Positions 35,013 through 49,500 of a stretch of 64,000 nt of DNA are shown here, in pieces. The DNA is from Antedon mediterranea (taxonomy: Eukaryota > Echinodermata > Crinoidea > Comatulida > Antedonidae): positions 2,948,312 to 3,012,311 of the forward strand of contig NC_092675.1 in NCBI RefSeq assembly GCF_964355755.1. The letters are read 5' to 3'. The stretch's first letter is position 1, and every line of letters starts with the position of its first letter. Under the pieces are notes generated by a model, which was given only the letters and a program-made list of their open reading frames with translations, made no database searches and was not told where the DNA came from. A program made the translations under genes and the position numbers.

Positions 35013-36333
35013 CAGGGAAGTTCACTCTTCCCCATGGAAGTTCACTCTTCCCCATGGAAGTTCACTTTTCCCCATGGAAATCCACTCTTCCCCATGGAAG
35101 TTCACTCTTCCCCATGGAAATTTACACTTCCCTGGGGAAGTTCACTCTTCTCCATAAAAGTCCACTCTTTCTCATGGAAGTCCACTCTTCCCCGTGGAAA
35201 TTTATTCTTCCCCATAGAACTCCACTCTTTCCCATGGAAGTTCATTTTTCCCCATGGAAGTTCACTCTTCCCCGTGGAAGTTCACTCTTCTTCATGGAAG
35301 TCCACTCTTCCCCGTGGAAGTTTATTCTTCCCCATAGAACTCCACTCTTTCCCATGGAAGTTCATTCTTCTCCATGGAAGTTTACTCTTCCCAATAGAAG
35401 TTCACTCTTCCCCGTGGAAGTTCACTCTTCCCCGTAGAAGTTCACTCCTCTTCATGGAAGTCCACTCTTCCCCATGGAAGTCCACTCTTCCCCAGGGAGG
35501 TCCACTCTTCCCCGTGGAAGTTCATTCTTCCCGAGGAAGTCCACTCTTCCCCATGGAAGTTCAGGCTTCCCCATGGAAGTTTAGGCTTCCCCATGGAAAT
35601 TCACTCTTCCCCATAAAAGTCCACTCTTTCTCATGGAAGTCCACTCTTCCCCATAGAAGTTCATTCTTCCCCGTTGAAGTTCATTCTTCCCCATAGAAGT
35701 TCACTCTTCCCCATGGAAGTTCACTCTTCTCCATGGAAGTTTATTCTTTCCCATGGAAGTTCACTCTTCCCCAGAGAAGTTCACTCTTCTCCATGGAAGT
35801 TTATTCTTTCCCATGGAAGTTCACTCTTCCCCAGAGAAGTTCACTCTTCCCCAGGGAAGTCCACTCTTCCCCGTGGAAGTTCACTCTTCCCCGTGGAAGT
35901 TTATTCTTTCCCATGGAGGTTCACTCTTCCCTAGAGAAGTTCACTCTTCCCCAGGGAAGTCCACTCTTCCCTGTGGAAGTTTATTCTTCCCCATAGAACT
36001 CCACTCTTTTCCATGGAAGTTCATTCTTCCCCATGGAAGTTCACTCTTCTTCATGGAAGTCCACTCTTCCCTATGGAAGTTCACTCTTCCCCAGGGAGGT
36101 CCACTCTTCCCTGTGGAAGTTCATTCTTCCCCACGGAAGTCCACTCTTCCCCAATGGAAGTTTATTCTTCCCCATAGAAGTTTATTCTTCCCCATAGAAG
36201 TTCACTCTTCCCCATGGAAGTTCACTCTTCCCCATGGAAGTTCATTCTTTCCCATAGAAGTCCACTCTTCCCCATGGAAGTTCACTTTTCCCCATGGAAG
36301 TTCACTCTTTCCCATGGAAGTTCACTTTTCCAT
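35013..36333 (+). repeat. 20-bp minisatellite, about 66 units
   Basis: Consensus TTCACTCTTCCCCATGGAAG, period exactly 20, with frequent variants (CATAGAAG, CGTGGAAG, CCAGGGAAG). Because 20 is not a multiple of 3, all three plus frames stay open for long stretches; these frames are artefacts, not a gene. Some variants recur in blocks, e.g. near 35750-35960, suggesting segmental amplification of several units at once. Confidence 0.95.
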
Positions 36334-37562
36334 GTCAGTAACATACAATTCGGTGTCTAGCTTTTGAATAAGATTTCGATAACAAAATAGGTCTTAAAAT
36401 TAAAAGCTGGTCTATAAAGGGTAATTAATTACAGGAAGACAAATAATGGTAATAAGATTTATCAATATTATTTTATAAACGAATGTTCAGTATATTACAT
36501 TTTAAATATTACTATAAGAGCAATAAAATCGAACTGTTTCTTTAAAATTTCAAATCATAGTTGATTCGGCTTTACCTTTTGCATTTAAACGGTTTCAAAA
36601 TATACTTGTTTTACACAATCATTTTCATATTTCTAAGCAGTGCGTGTCTCCATAGACAAATTTACTTTTCCCTAGTTAATCTTATTCCATCTAAAAAATA
36701 ATGCTATGAGAATCTCTCTCGTTCAGTTTTAAAGAATCATGCAAACGGAAGCACACAGTTTGTTCATTTTGCCAACTACAGTATATAAATATATGATTGG
36801 CAAATGCAGTTTAAATATATGGTTGTAACAACATTTCAATAGTATTCCTTTTCATCGCCATTAGTAAGTCATACATTGCCGACTACCGTAATTTTTTACT
36901 TTTTCAGTAACGATCTGACACTTTCAACTTAACTTACTTTTGTTGGAGAGGTGTTTGTAATTTGTTCACACCATTTCAATCTCCATTTTAACTTAAGCTT
37001 GGCTCCCTGTTAGACCCAACGCAATGCTGTAATCGCACTGCAAATAATTTGACCAATCACAAGGCTTGGATCGTCCGAACTATCACATACGATTGGTCAA
37101 CTCACTTGTGTTACACTTGCGTCAAAGTGAGAACCAAGCATTAACCTGTACCAGTAGACTTGCTTCATTTTCATATTGCCTACCACCTGACTTCCATAAA
37201 ACTGGATTAATAGAACACCAGATTTAACATCAAATTAGCAGCAAATTATGCTTTTAATTTATTTTATATATATATATATATATATGTTCATTTGTTTTTC
37301 AAACTATTTTGTATTATAACTTCTTACAGGCATTATAACTCCTATTATTATTTATCACTACTTTATATTATATAAATATACCTCAAAATAAAATAGAACT
37401 TTAATTTTAAATTGGCAATTTGAGTTGTTTTATCTTTTATTTTTAGATAAATGTTATCTTACATTAATTACAAAAGTTGATTGGAAAGTACTGTCCTTTA
37501 ATAAAAAAAAACAATAAAAATTACAATAAAATTAGCAATAATACTGTATATGAATACAAAAA
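36334..37562. other. Intergenic DNA between two tandem arrays
   Basis: AT-rich. TTGACCAATCACAAG (37049) and GATTGGTCAACTCA (37093) form a short inverted repeat within an eroded inverted-repeat element (about 37000-37135: AGCTTGGCTCC ... GAACCAAGCATT). No gene seen. Confidence 0.5.
37262..37286 (+). repeat. (TA)n microsatellite
   Basis: About 12 TA units in intergenic DNA between the Ig cluster and the convertase. Confidence 0.9.
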
Positions 37563-38178
37563 AAGTATCATGTACACATATAGAACTCCTATAGATCTGG
37601 TTGGTGTTCATACATGTTGTATCAAAGTAACGTAAACTAATACATAGCATAGTAAGGTAATTAAGTATCATGTACACATATGGAACTCCTATAGATCTGG
37701 TTGGTGTTCATACATGTTGTATCAAAGTAACGTAAACTAATACATAGCATAGTAGTAAAGGTAATTAAGTATCATGTACACATATGGAACTCCTATAGAT
37801 CTGGTTGGTGTTCATACATGTTGTATCAAAGTAACGTAAACTAATACATAGCATAGTAGTAAAGGTAATTAAGTATCATGTACACATATGGAACTCCTAT
37901 AGATCTGGTTGGTGTTCATACATGTTGTATCAAAGTAACGTAAACTAATACATAGCATAGTAGTAAAGGTAATTAAGTATCATGTACACATATGGAACTC
38001 CTATAGATCTGGTTGGTGTTCATACATGTTGTATCAAAGTAACGTAAACTAATACATAGCATAGTAAGGTAATTAAGTATCATGTACACATATGGAACTC
38101 CTATAGATCTGGTTGGTGTTCATACATGTTGTATCAAAGTAACGTAAACTAATACATAACATAGTAGTAAAGGTAATT
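37563..38178 (+). repeat. Six near-identical 100/104-bp tandem units
   Basis: Units start at AAGTATCATGTACACATA at 37563, 37663, 37767, 37871, 37975 and 38075. Lengths alternate between 100 and 104 because of AGTAAGG versus AGTAGTAAAGG near the unit end. Units are otherwise almost identical, so the array is young or kept uniform. It lies about 0.9 kb past the convertase 3' end. Confidence 0.95.
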
Positions 38179-39068
38179 ACACTACATCTAAATGTGCAAT
38201 TCTTCTTCAATACCAAAGTTTACGCTGCCCATTTATAATATTAAGATAATTTCATCTACGAGGAATATATAAAAACTTTTTACTTCCATAAAACACATTA
38301 TTATTATTATTATTATTATTAGTATTATCATATCACTTATAGGACTCTATTGCATGTATAGATAGTATAATACATTTAAAAATTATAAAACTAATATATT
38401 TTATTTTTAAACTTGTTTTAAAGAGATTTACCGACAAGGTACTGTACATTGGAAGACATTTTGTGGACAAACTTTGACAAAAGTTAACAACTTATGTTTT
38501 GTGTACAGTGGTTGTCATGGATACTAATATGTGAACTCACAAAATCATATGTACTATTTTTGTTTAGAAATTTCGTCTATAAAATATTTTCAAAAATAGG
38601 CAGTAAAAATATCCAGAAAAAGGCATTTAAACGTAAAACTAAAGCTTGAAAAAAAAATATTCATAATATGGTGAAAAAACACTAGTAAGGTAAGGTTTGA
38701 AGTACACCATTCGTTTTCAAAGGGATAAATAAAAGTCAGATTTAGAATTTCCTAACATGCTACAACCGACCAAAAGATTATATTTGTAGTGAAAACGTCA
38801 TTGTGGAGTAAGAAAGCCTTACTCCACGTATGTGCTGAGAAGCAAACAGATGGATGCAAAGTAGCACAGAAGATTCGGCACGTTTGGGAGAACATCGGTT
38901 TTCCCTTCTGGAAACAAATGGCGTACCACAATTCTCAATTTAATTCCATACACTCGAATCATCTAAAGAAACCTAACTAGATTGTCCAATATTTCTAAAT
39001 TAATTAAAAAATTATCATATCATATAAATATATTTTTTTTTTGAAAAAATAATTTCATTATAAAATAA

Positions 39069-40519
39069 TTACATAGAATAATTTGCATCTTCGAAAACTC
39101 TTTGCTGCAAAATATCATTTTCTCCTAATTTTTGATACCTAACATCCTTAAACGCAGTTTCATTTCTTCTGAGTTTGAAAAATATACAAAATGCTAACAA
39201 AACGCATATAACTATCAGGATTGAAACTACGCCGACAACTTTTACGTATGCGTTGTTTTGTAGAGGAAGATATAAAAGAACGCAAACTGTATCACGCTTG
39301 GTGTAATCTTTACTGCATTCAATGCACTCTGTCTGCATCCCGCCGTAACACGTAGAGCAAGACTCATGACACTCTTTGCACCATGTGTCCTTCAGATAGA
39401 AGCCATTTTGACACTTACTAGACCCGTCGCGTCTACTCGTGCATCCATTAACACCAGCACCTAAACACGAGGAACACTCTTTGTGACAAGGTAAACAAGA
39501 TTCTTTGAATCCAGTCTCCCAAGGCTCTTTAATTGCTGCTCTATATTTGCCTTCTGGACATGGTTTGGTTGTTGGACGTTCTTGTAAACAATCAGTTTCT
39601 TCTCCACCGTAACAGGTGAAACATCGTTGGTGGCAGTGTTGACAGATTCCTAGACCATGATCAAGATATGTTCCATCAGGGCAGTTGTCAATTGTAGTTG
39701 ATTTCATTAAAATACAATCAAATGGGTTTGGCCCGGTGCATGATGTACAATCTGAATGGCATTGTTTACAAATGTTGCTGGCAATTTCCAAAAAGAATCC
39801 TTGAGAACAGGCAGCGACTTCTGGAGTGGTTGCTGCTGCTTCATCTAAACAACTATCATAGTTGTTACATTTTAAACAACCTTCAAGACAAGTCCTGCAT
39901 TGCCAAGTTGACACATCCAAGTAGCTACCAGTTACCACTTCACCATTTATAACTGGTCTACATTCTGGAACATCTTTTACCTCTATGCATCCTTCTGTAC
40001 CTTCTACCATACATGTGTGACATGATGGATGGCATAAATTACAGGTTCCTTCCCGTTCTCTGTAGTAACCTTCAGTACAGTCATAATCTGTCTTGTTTGG
40101 TGGTGCGTCAGTCATTTTTCTGTTTGTAGTTGCTATTTGTTCTTTAGTGCTAGGATTTGGCTTGGTGGTTAATTTCTGAGTTGTATACTTTTTCTCAGTG
40201 GTAGATATTGGTTTAATAGTTGTTCTTTCCACATCTGTAGTTTTTTCGGTGGTTGGGTTAGATTGATTGGTCCTTAGTTGACTACTTGGTTTTTCGCTTG
40301 TTATACTCTCGGTGAAAGTTACTTTAGTGGTTGACTGTGATGGTTTAGTGGTTGGTTTTAATAGTTCAGTGGTTGGTTTTACTGGTTCAGTGGTTGGTTT
40401 TACTGGTTCTGTGGTTGGTTCATATGGTTTAGTGGTTTTCTGTGCTGCAATAGGTTCGCTAAGTGGTTCATTTACTGTTTCTGTGCCGTATAATTTTAAC
40501 GTCCAGGAGGTCAAGAAAC
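39069..40519 (-). CDS. Convertase: linker, Cys-rich repeats, TM, tail
   Basis: Large last exon. After the end of the P domain ([13 protein letters not shown]) comes a ~110-residue Thr/Pro/Lys-rich linker with near-repeats [12 protein letters not shown], probably O-glycosylated. About six furin-type repeats follow, each with CxxCHxxCxxC and a closing Cys, then a partial seventh. Next is a membrane span ([20 protein letters not shown]), a basic stop-transfer FKLRRN, and a ~27-residue tail [14 protein letters not shown]...NYSM. YQKL fits the YxxPhi sorting signal used by furin and TGN38. TAA stop at 39069-39071. The mucin-like linker between P domain and repeats is not usual in vertebrate PC5. 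Confidence 0.95.
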
Positions 40520-43500
40520 CTGAAATAAAAAGAAATATTTGATTTATATTGAAAAGAAAATCAAAAGATTTTCTACAAATTAAGGTATCACTTACAAATG
40601 ATTTCTGATTGTAGTATTAATCAATAATGATTTCTATTTTAATAAATAAATTTAATAATTTTAATAATACAAAACTAGTACTGTTAAATAATCCAGGGTT
40701 ATTTAAATGTAGCAGAAAAAAGTTTTGAATGCCTACCGGTGTTATATGAGCTTCCTTTGTTTTCTATCTGCAATGTCCATTTTCCTTGAGGTTGTTCTCC
40801 CCATGTATGAGTGCTCATAAACTCCCAGTTAGAAAAGCCAGTTCCTGATGCATCATGTGGTCTCTTAGGCAGTAGCATCGCAGACGTACCCATTGGAGAC
40901 GTCAGATGGATAACCAGGTCTCCGCGCCGAGGGAACGTTATAGATAACACTGCATGCACTTTCTCTAAGTAATTCAATTTCTCAGAGGTTCCTGCACAAC
41001 CATCGCTTATATGGTCTAACAATAGTTTTCCCTTGATTTGTCTAATAATATAAATATAAAATAAGTTGAAGACAAAGGTCAAAGCTTCAATTTCTGGAAT
41101 GTAATAATTTGAGTGCAAACCATTTATTTTATTAATATTCATATTTTATTAATAATACAAACAGTACAATAGAGGAATATTAAGACAAGACATAAGACAA
41201 GACATAAAATAAGACAAACTAAGACCTAGGAAAGCTAGCACTCATAGACTACCAACACCACTGTTGGTTTGTGTGATTTATTGTGGGCATACAGGGACAT
41301 TGGGAAGTGTTTCTTCACTCGAATCTTTGACAGTTCTGGGAGACAACATACATACTGTATTGTATAATAAAAGCACTGATATTCTTACTAGGTCTACAGT
41401 GTAATACAGTATCAAACTAACAACATTATTCAATGAGGTAAATACAGTAAGTTCATCTCATTCAGCACATTGCTATACCCACAGTATTACTAATCAAATG
41501 GAAATTATACAGTAGGCCTGCTTCAGGACAGAACACCACAAATATTTTATACCAAGTACATTAACACTTACAACCTTGGTACAATGGTAGTGCTCAAAAT
41601 TACCCACAGTATGACTAATCAAATGGAAATTATACAGTAGGCCTGGTTTAGAGCAGAATACCGTTGCACTGGCCCAAATATTTTATACTAAAAGTACATT
41701 AACACTTACAACATTGGTAGTGCTCAAAATTACATGAGTGTTAATATGATAAGCATATGAGATTGCTCACATTTACATTTAAGCATAAAAACTACATATA
41801 TTTTACCAATAGTTTATCTGATAATATAAGAGTAACACTTACTTGCGTTGTGAGACAACAGCCTGACTACATGTTTTCATAGGAGGTACAGTTGGCCACC
41901 TTAATGCTAGATCTACCATAGCTGAAGCATCCATCAATCCAAATCCATATGAATGACTTACTGAAAACCGAATGAAGAATATACTTTGAGAATAAAGAAC
42001 TATATTTCTCCTTCCTTCATTCATTCATTCATTTATTTTATCAAAATCACCAAAAAAAAAATAAAAAGGTTCATGAATAAAACAGTATTAAAAACAACAT
42101 ATAAAACAGTGATGAAAATATTTTAAAACATCCACTCAATGCAAGTTGATGTACTATTTGGCATATATATGATATCATATGATAGTGCAGTGCTGTTCTG
42201 TGCGAGTGAGTGGTCGAGCGGTTAAGACACCGCAATTATGTAGCCATAACATTGGCAAGGGTTTAAGGCTTACTCGCTCATGGTTCTGGTGGTAAAACAA
42301 GTCTTCTTGGATAAGGACTAGAAACCAGTGTATACATCTAGCTCATGTGCACTTTAAAGAACCTAGTACATCTTTCATTACCCTGGTGTACTAGTACACA
42401 CACAGCTTCTGATAATAACTGGGCCCTCTGTGAGACCCAGTATAAATAAATTCAAATTCAAATAGGTGTAACCTCCACTTTTGAGAAGAGAATTATGGAA
42501 AGTCATGGTGGCCAACCAATAATGCTTAGTTTCCACTTTGATGCAACACAAGGACTAGAAAGCAACAGTATACAAATGCATAGGATTAAAATTCCTTCAT
42601 TGACTAATACCTTTAAATCCAGCTCCATTTGTTATCCAGTCAGATTCATCAAGATGTTCCGGCCTGGCAGTATTTACCACAATGTGTTGCAGGTCACGCC
42701 ATGTCAGATTAGGGCTGAAAAAAATAAAATAAATGGTGATATTAAATGATAGCATGGATGGGCAGTACCATAGACTGAGAAACAATGAAGCATGACATAC
42801 ATTTGTTTAATGCCGACTACAATGATTGGTTTATACATGCTAAATAATCTTTGGTACTGCATTATACAATTATAAAAAAACTTAAATTTAACAAGTATTA
42901 AACTCTGTCTATACTATCAAACTCTATGTGACAACAAAATGTGATGCACCCATATATGGACAGGATGTCACTACCATATTTGATAGTGTAGACAGAGCAG
43001 AACATTCATGCAATCTAGAAGTAGGCGACAACTTACTTGGCTTCTAATGCCAAAGCACAGATAGCAGCAGCAAGTGGAGCAGAGGCTGATGTCCCACTGT
43101 GTTGCTTCGTACATCCCTTTCGAAGATCAACAGTTACCTGTAAAATATATCAAGTAAAAATAAGTTATTATGGTTTCAATGTTGTATATTAGTTGTTTAT
43201 TTAAAGATGTATTGTCCCCCTGAACAAATAATTTTTGGTTGAATATGCCATTTTAATGTCAAATAATAGTTATCCACTTTGACCAAAAAAGGGATCGAAA
43301 AAAAATTATTTACCTGAAAAAACATGGTCAAATTGGCTGCCAGCCAATGGATTTTTGGTTGAATTTTACCATTTATTAAGTGAAAATTTTATAAGTGAAA
43401 ACATGATTTTATTAGTTTTTTTTCTATTGAAGTGATTAACTTGATTAAAACTACAAAATAACATATTCAAAGTCTGATTTAATTAATCTTCATTTTTCAT

Positions 43501-46500
43501 GTTTTTGGGAGACAATACATCTTTAAGGGACTATGTCAAAATCAATTTATTACAGTAACTTTAAGCAGTTAGTAACTTATTTAAAAAATATAATTAAATT
43601 TATATTAAACAAATATTTAGTCGAAGATTTACCACTTGTTTTTCTCTAGTGCTACCACTACTATACGTTGTCGCCAGCGTTGATGCACATCTCTCGGAAT
43701 ACCATGGAACTTTTCCGTTCTCAGACACGCTGCTGACCGATAATGTATAGATGGTGTTGGTATACCCATCGCAGTTACAACTATCTTCCATCCTCCCTCC
43801 GTTTCCAGATGCCCATACAAATATCGAACCTAGACCACCTCGTCCCTGAAAACAAATAGTATGGTATTTAAATAATCAATCTAAAAGGCAAACCTAGATT
43901 GATACAGATCTATACAACTCATACTACTGTATTTTTGACATATTGTAAAACATAAAATAGTTTACAATCAATTAACACTCAACTTGTGGATGGGTTGATC
44001 AATGATGTTTTTCTTGATAACAAATGTACGAGATTTCCAGGAACGGGTGCGGGGAAAGCGTTATGTTTATAACTTTTCAACTCCACAACCAAAACCCTAC
44101 CACATTTTTTTATATTAAATTCAAGATGAATGTGGTGGATTAATTGAATAGAAGTTTACTTTACTATTTAAAACAGTAGATGTGTTTAAAAAAAAGGTTT
44201 TATTTGTTGTATGGTTGTACGACTGTTTCATTAAATTTTACTCCACCTTATGGAATAGAAACCCTATTTAATTGTTTGCATGGCAACATCAATGTTGATA
44301 TAAAGTTTGCGGTACACATATATACTTTGATCGTCCACAGGAGTGAAAATGAGGAAGTCCGGAGGATGATGAAAAGTATTTTGATCAAAACGTCGCAAAG
44401 TTTAACAGTTTATTTTCAGATCTACGCACATGGTTACCGCAAACTTTATATTAAAAACCATAATCATCTACTATTTATATACCACTAGAATAGCATAAAA
44501 AACATGTAGCATTTCAATTCAAAATAAAATATTTTTAAAAATACATAAATCATAAGATTAAACTCCATAACCTATACAGACATATGGTAATACTTTATAC
44601 CACCATATGCTGGATAACGTGCTGTTAAAATGTTTATATCCTGACCGAAAGCAAAATACCACACATATCCCTTCAGGAAACCAAGAAATGTGGTTAGCAT
44701 ATGTTTAAAAACAGATCATATTTCAAATTCATATAATAAATGTATTAATATTACATTATATTATGGTAAGTACGAACTCCCACAAAAATAAAAATATTCA
44801 TAATCATATACAGTGTGGGTAGGTGTCAAAATGTATTAAAGGTAATCTGAGGTTCTTTAATGTCGGTACATTGTTGAAGCTGGATGGAATGCCATCAAAT
44901 AAGCTTTAGGTGGAAGACTTGTTATCCCATGGAGGTATCATGACTGTCCCCACCTACAGTAGCACACCACAATTACATTGTTATTTGATCTTTTATGTGT
45001 AAAGAAACTTTGGTTATATATTGTTTTAAGGTTTCAATGTCCAAAAGCTGTTTTGATCAATATGTTTTGATTGTTCTCAAGAGTGAAAGTGCAGGTAGTT
45101 CAGGAAATGGGATTATAACTAAAGTTGGGTGGGATTATTTGTGAAACTAGCTACAGACCAAGGATGATCAAAGCTATTCATAAACACTTTGAGAAGCTTT
45201 AACAGTTCTTTTTTACATGGTGTATTGCAAACTTTACATACAAACACATTATTTTTGTTTTTTTTGCAGTTTCTTCAGTTCTTCTATGTCATTTTACAAG
45301 ATTCTTTGCCAATTTATTCAATGCTTGAATTTGGATTAATTATAATTGTATGTTACGCATCTGTGCACGGTTTGGATTTCTTGAATTGGCTTTACATCAG
45401 TCACACAAGCTTTCACCTCTAGTCATGCTTTGTTACTCTTGCAGGTGTAGTGTCAGATTTGTATAGGACATTTTCTGAATCGATTTGGATTTAATTTCGA
45501 AACTTTCGTGACACGGCATCTGTATGTACAGTAAGTAAAATTCCTTCATTCATCACATTCACAGTAGGGGACTTCAAACATAATAACTTATTTCTTTCCA
45601 AACATTCTTCATGGTAGAGCATTTACAAAAAACACCTATACTGTATGGCACCAATACATATATATATAAAATGAACAAAAAAAAAAGTACCGGTAGTAAT
45701 AATATATTTATAATAAATTGCATTATGTGAAATTAATATAAAAAAAAATATAATAATGTAATATTAAACCATAGTTAGTAACACCAATGATTCTTATAGT
45801 TAGTTTTCAATAATTATACTTATATCAATATATGTTATAAACGTTCAATACCAACATTTTATTGGTTGGTAAATAAGAAAGTAAAGATGACATATTTGTT
45901 CATCTTTACAATTTCTAAAAAAGGATTTTGAAACAATATAAAAGAAAAAATGTAATGTATGAAAAGTTCCCCTACAAACGCAAACTAAGATAATACTATT
46001 CTAAAAGGTCATGTTACATATATGTATATTTTTTTTTAAACTAAAAGGAGAAAAAAATAAAATAAAAAAAAAATCCCCTAAAAACCAAAAATGCAATCAT
46101 GCTACCCAGCAGGGTTTCATTTGCAGTATAATCGATACTTACTGGAAGTTATTATAAACAAAATGCAATTCTTCCAAAGATAAAAAACAACATTGTTACT
46201 ACATAAACAGAATGTTCTAAATACGAAAGCATAGTGACATCATAATTCTTGAATGATGCTGTATGCAGTATTTCCTTGTGGTTATTATGACATCATAGAT
46301 CCTGTTGTCTGTCATATCATATGACACATTAAAAATATTTTACTTTTTACAAACAAAAAAAGCACAACAGAAACAAGTTTGTTTTTCAATAAATTTCAAT
46401 AGCTTTTTAACATCGTTTTTTGCCATTTTACCAGTAATATTTATAAAGCACCCATTGCTATGATAAGCTGATAATCAGCAGCGCTTCACATACTGCCATA

Positions 46501-49500
46501 ACATTTGGTAAAAAGTCTTTGAATGTTTTTAAACTGATAATAGTCATTCAAATGTTTAATGTAACTTGGCACATTTTTCCGGATTCTTGGTCCACCAAAG
46601 GAAAACAAGCGGTCAGGAAATGCCTTTCCTTTGTGGAATGGCTAACATCACTAATACTAGAACATGTACTGCAAGCTACATCCCATAGAAAGTAAATCTT
46701 TTAAGTAACTTGGTGCAGAACATTTAAAGACCCATTCTCTACAATTTTTGACGTTTTGCAAAAATAAATAGATAATTAGATTAAATAAATAATAATTAAA
46801 TCTAAAAAAGTAGGAAATGGGACTTTAAGTGAACACCAAACAAGGCTTGTTATTTTACACAAACATTTCAAAATAAATTTACCTTCAAGGCTCCATCTTT
46901 AAATGCCTGACGCGCTAATTTCCCGGGGCCATCAACCGTTTTGCCATCATCATCCGGACCCCAGCTAGCACTGTAGATGTCTACGTGTTGAGGTTGATGT
47001 GCCAGTGAACGGGCTTCCACTGCATCTGTCACATCACCATCAAGCATCCGTACACCTATAAAAAAACAGGTTCACAACTATTATCTATAAAAACTACCTA
47101 TCCTTGCCATATGATTGGTTAATATATATCACATGCCATCCATTATTTAGTTCTCATTGCATTGTAAAGGTTCTAATTATTGGTTCTATTGTAGGCCTAT
47201 TGACTGTTGCATACCAATTTGTAGTGTGTGCCATCTACAACTACTCTACTTTGTGGCATAAATCGGAGAAATGCGTTTTTGAATGGCAGTTTATTTGTAT
47301 ACAGTATCACATTTTATAGGTTAAGAGTAATCAGTAGAGATGTTTGATATCATGATAGTGGTATTACCTTTTACAGAACAATACAAATATCAAAGTATCA
47401 TTCTATACACAAGTGTTTTTAAACAACTGTGTATAACTAACAGTACCAAAGATGCAGTCATTACCAAAAGGCTATTTATTCAAAATGACATCTTGATCAT
47501 TAAAACACAGATCTGTGACGTCAGTCTAAGTCTAAACTGTCATCGTTAAAGACAAGATCATTAAGTGTGCAAATTTTGCATTAGAGCAAAACCATTACAT
47601 GAAATCTTTAAGGTTATTTTAAAGTAATCTTTAAGGAGGAAATTGAAATATGTTAAAGCTCCAGGCATAAAAGATTTGAAGTAATAACAATGTAAATATG
47701 CTCTATATGTAACCTGTTCTTGAGGAAAATATATCCTTAGGTTGAAATTGAAATAAAAATAAATAAATGTCAAAATTCAACTGATTAAAGAATGCATGTA
47801 AAAGATGAGAGTTCATCTTGTACAGTATGGTTTAATAATGAAAATAACTATTACAGTCAACAACCTTCTCATTTACAAACTGCTTTCAGAGCAATGAACC
47901 CGTAAACTTTATAAAACAATTTCTCAATCTTTTCCAGTTCTTGGTTTACAACTATCAACTCAGGTACTATATTCAGCACAAAGACCTCTTTTGTAATCGC
48001 AAATAGAAATCAGAAGTCAACGAACATACAAATGAACAGTGTACTACAAACAACAAACTTTCCTTCCTGCGATTAGTACATACTTTTTAAACAAGGTAAT
48101 ACAGCCAACACTCTCAATACCTGTAGGCTAGCCTAATGTGTCTGGCTTTCCAGAAATTTTAGTAATCGGAATGTGTTTTTAATTGTTAAACATATTATGG
48201 AATCTTTTGAACCTCTGGTTCTTACTTAGAGAACCTGGTGTTTAGGAGTCACATCAAATGGAAACAAGTATTTAAAAGAAAGAGTACAGAACAGAAAGAT
48301 TTTGATGGCGTTTTGATTCCATCCACTTTAAGAATAAATTAATATAAGTATACTATAGGCAACTATGGTTGGAATTATGAAAACCTTCAGTTTTTTTAAT
48401 GATGTTGATATGATGTCCCAATACTAATTTCTTGTTTATAAATAAGTTCAGTGTTACCTCCAATATTAGCGTTGTAAGCGACGCCAACAGAACATACATT
48501 GTTATTGGCTTCAGCAGCTACTTCTCCAGCACACCGAGTGCCATGTCTACAAGAAATTATGAAATTCATGAATGAATAAGCAGCATTCAAAGAATTATGT
48601 CAAATATGTATATAATTGATTATATCATTTTACAAGTTGATTGAGTGCAAACTCCGTAAAATGATAGGTCATCAAATATTATCATTTATCATTTCTTCTG
48701 CTCATCTTTGAAATGATCTGCCATCAAAGCTATTATTGGCAACATCAATCAACAATGTTTTCAAAAGTTTTAACATCATCTTAGTTTTTCACTCAAGCTC
48801 TTGTGAATACTGTTCTGGCGAGGTCTCATATGGGAGATGCAGATACAGATACATTTATTGTCCAATAAAAATGAAAATGACAGTGCTTATAAAAAGGGGG
48901 AAAAAAGAACTATTTAACAAATCTTTTGTTATAATGCCTTATCCCAGCTGGGTAGAATGAGTACTTGTAACGTTCACCGTCCTCATCCTACCACTTCTGA
49001 TGATAACGTAGCCGATAATGAGGATGATTGGTGTCTTCCAATGTGGCATGGAACACATCGGCAAGACGTTCGCTTTAAAGTGCTGGAGAACGGAGTGATG
49101 TAAATGGTTCCTCTGCTTCTTATTCATTTTTCTTAGGATATTTAATGTGTGTTTTTTTTTGTGTGTAAAGCGCTTACTTTACATTAGGAGCTATATAACG
49201 CTACCATATTATTATTATTATTACAGTATTTATATGTTATTTATATACTGACCTGTTTTCATTGCGGATGTCATAACGTGGTTGTGGGTCGTTGTCATGA
49301 TCATTTACATCATAACTTGCTTTACTATCCTGAAATATACAAATGTATTCAATATTAAAAATCAAAGTGTGTCTAAAAAAATAATAGGCAGCTTTCAAAT
49401 TGCAATGACCAAGGTCAGGTCAATCATTGTGTCATCAGTCATAAACTTGCCTTTCTATCCTGAAATATACTGTACAAATGTATTTAATATTAAAAATCAA

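Noticed and set aside
35034-36367. Plus-strand frames up to 220 codons (VHSSPWKF-type repeats)
   Set aside because: Products of the 20-bp minisatellite; all three frames are open at once and there is no start or splice context.
38789-38980. Plus-strand 63-codon frame with a hairpin TGGAGTAAG/CTTACTCCA
   Set aside because: No family features; position fits the 3' UTR of the convertase on the other strand.
39698-39952. Plus-strand frame of 84 codons
   Set aside because: Antisense to the Cys-rich repeats of the convertase.
42195-42290. tRNA-Leu/Ser gene
   Set aside because: The A box is good, but the B box is degenerate and a SINE tail follows.
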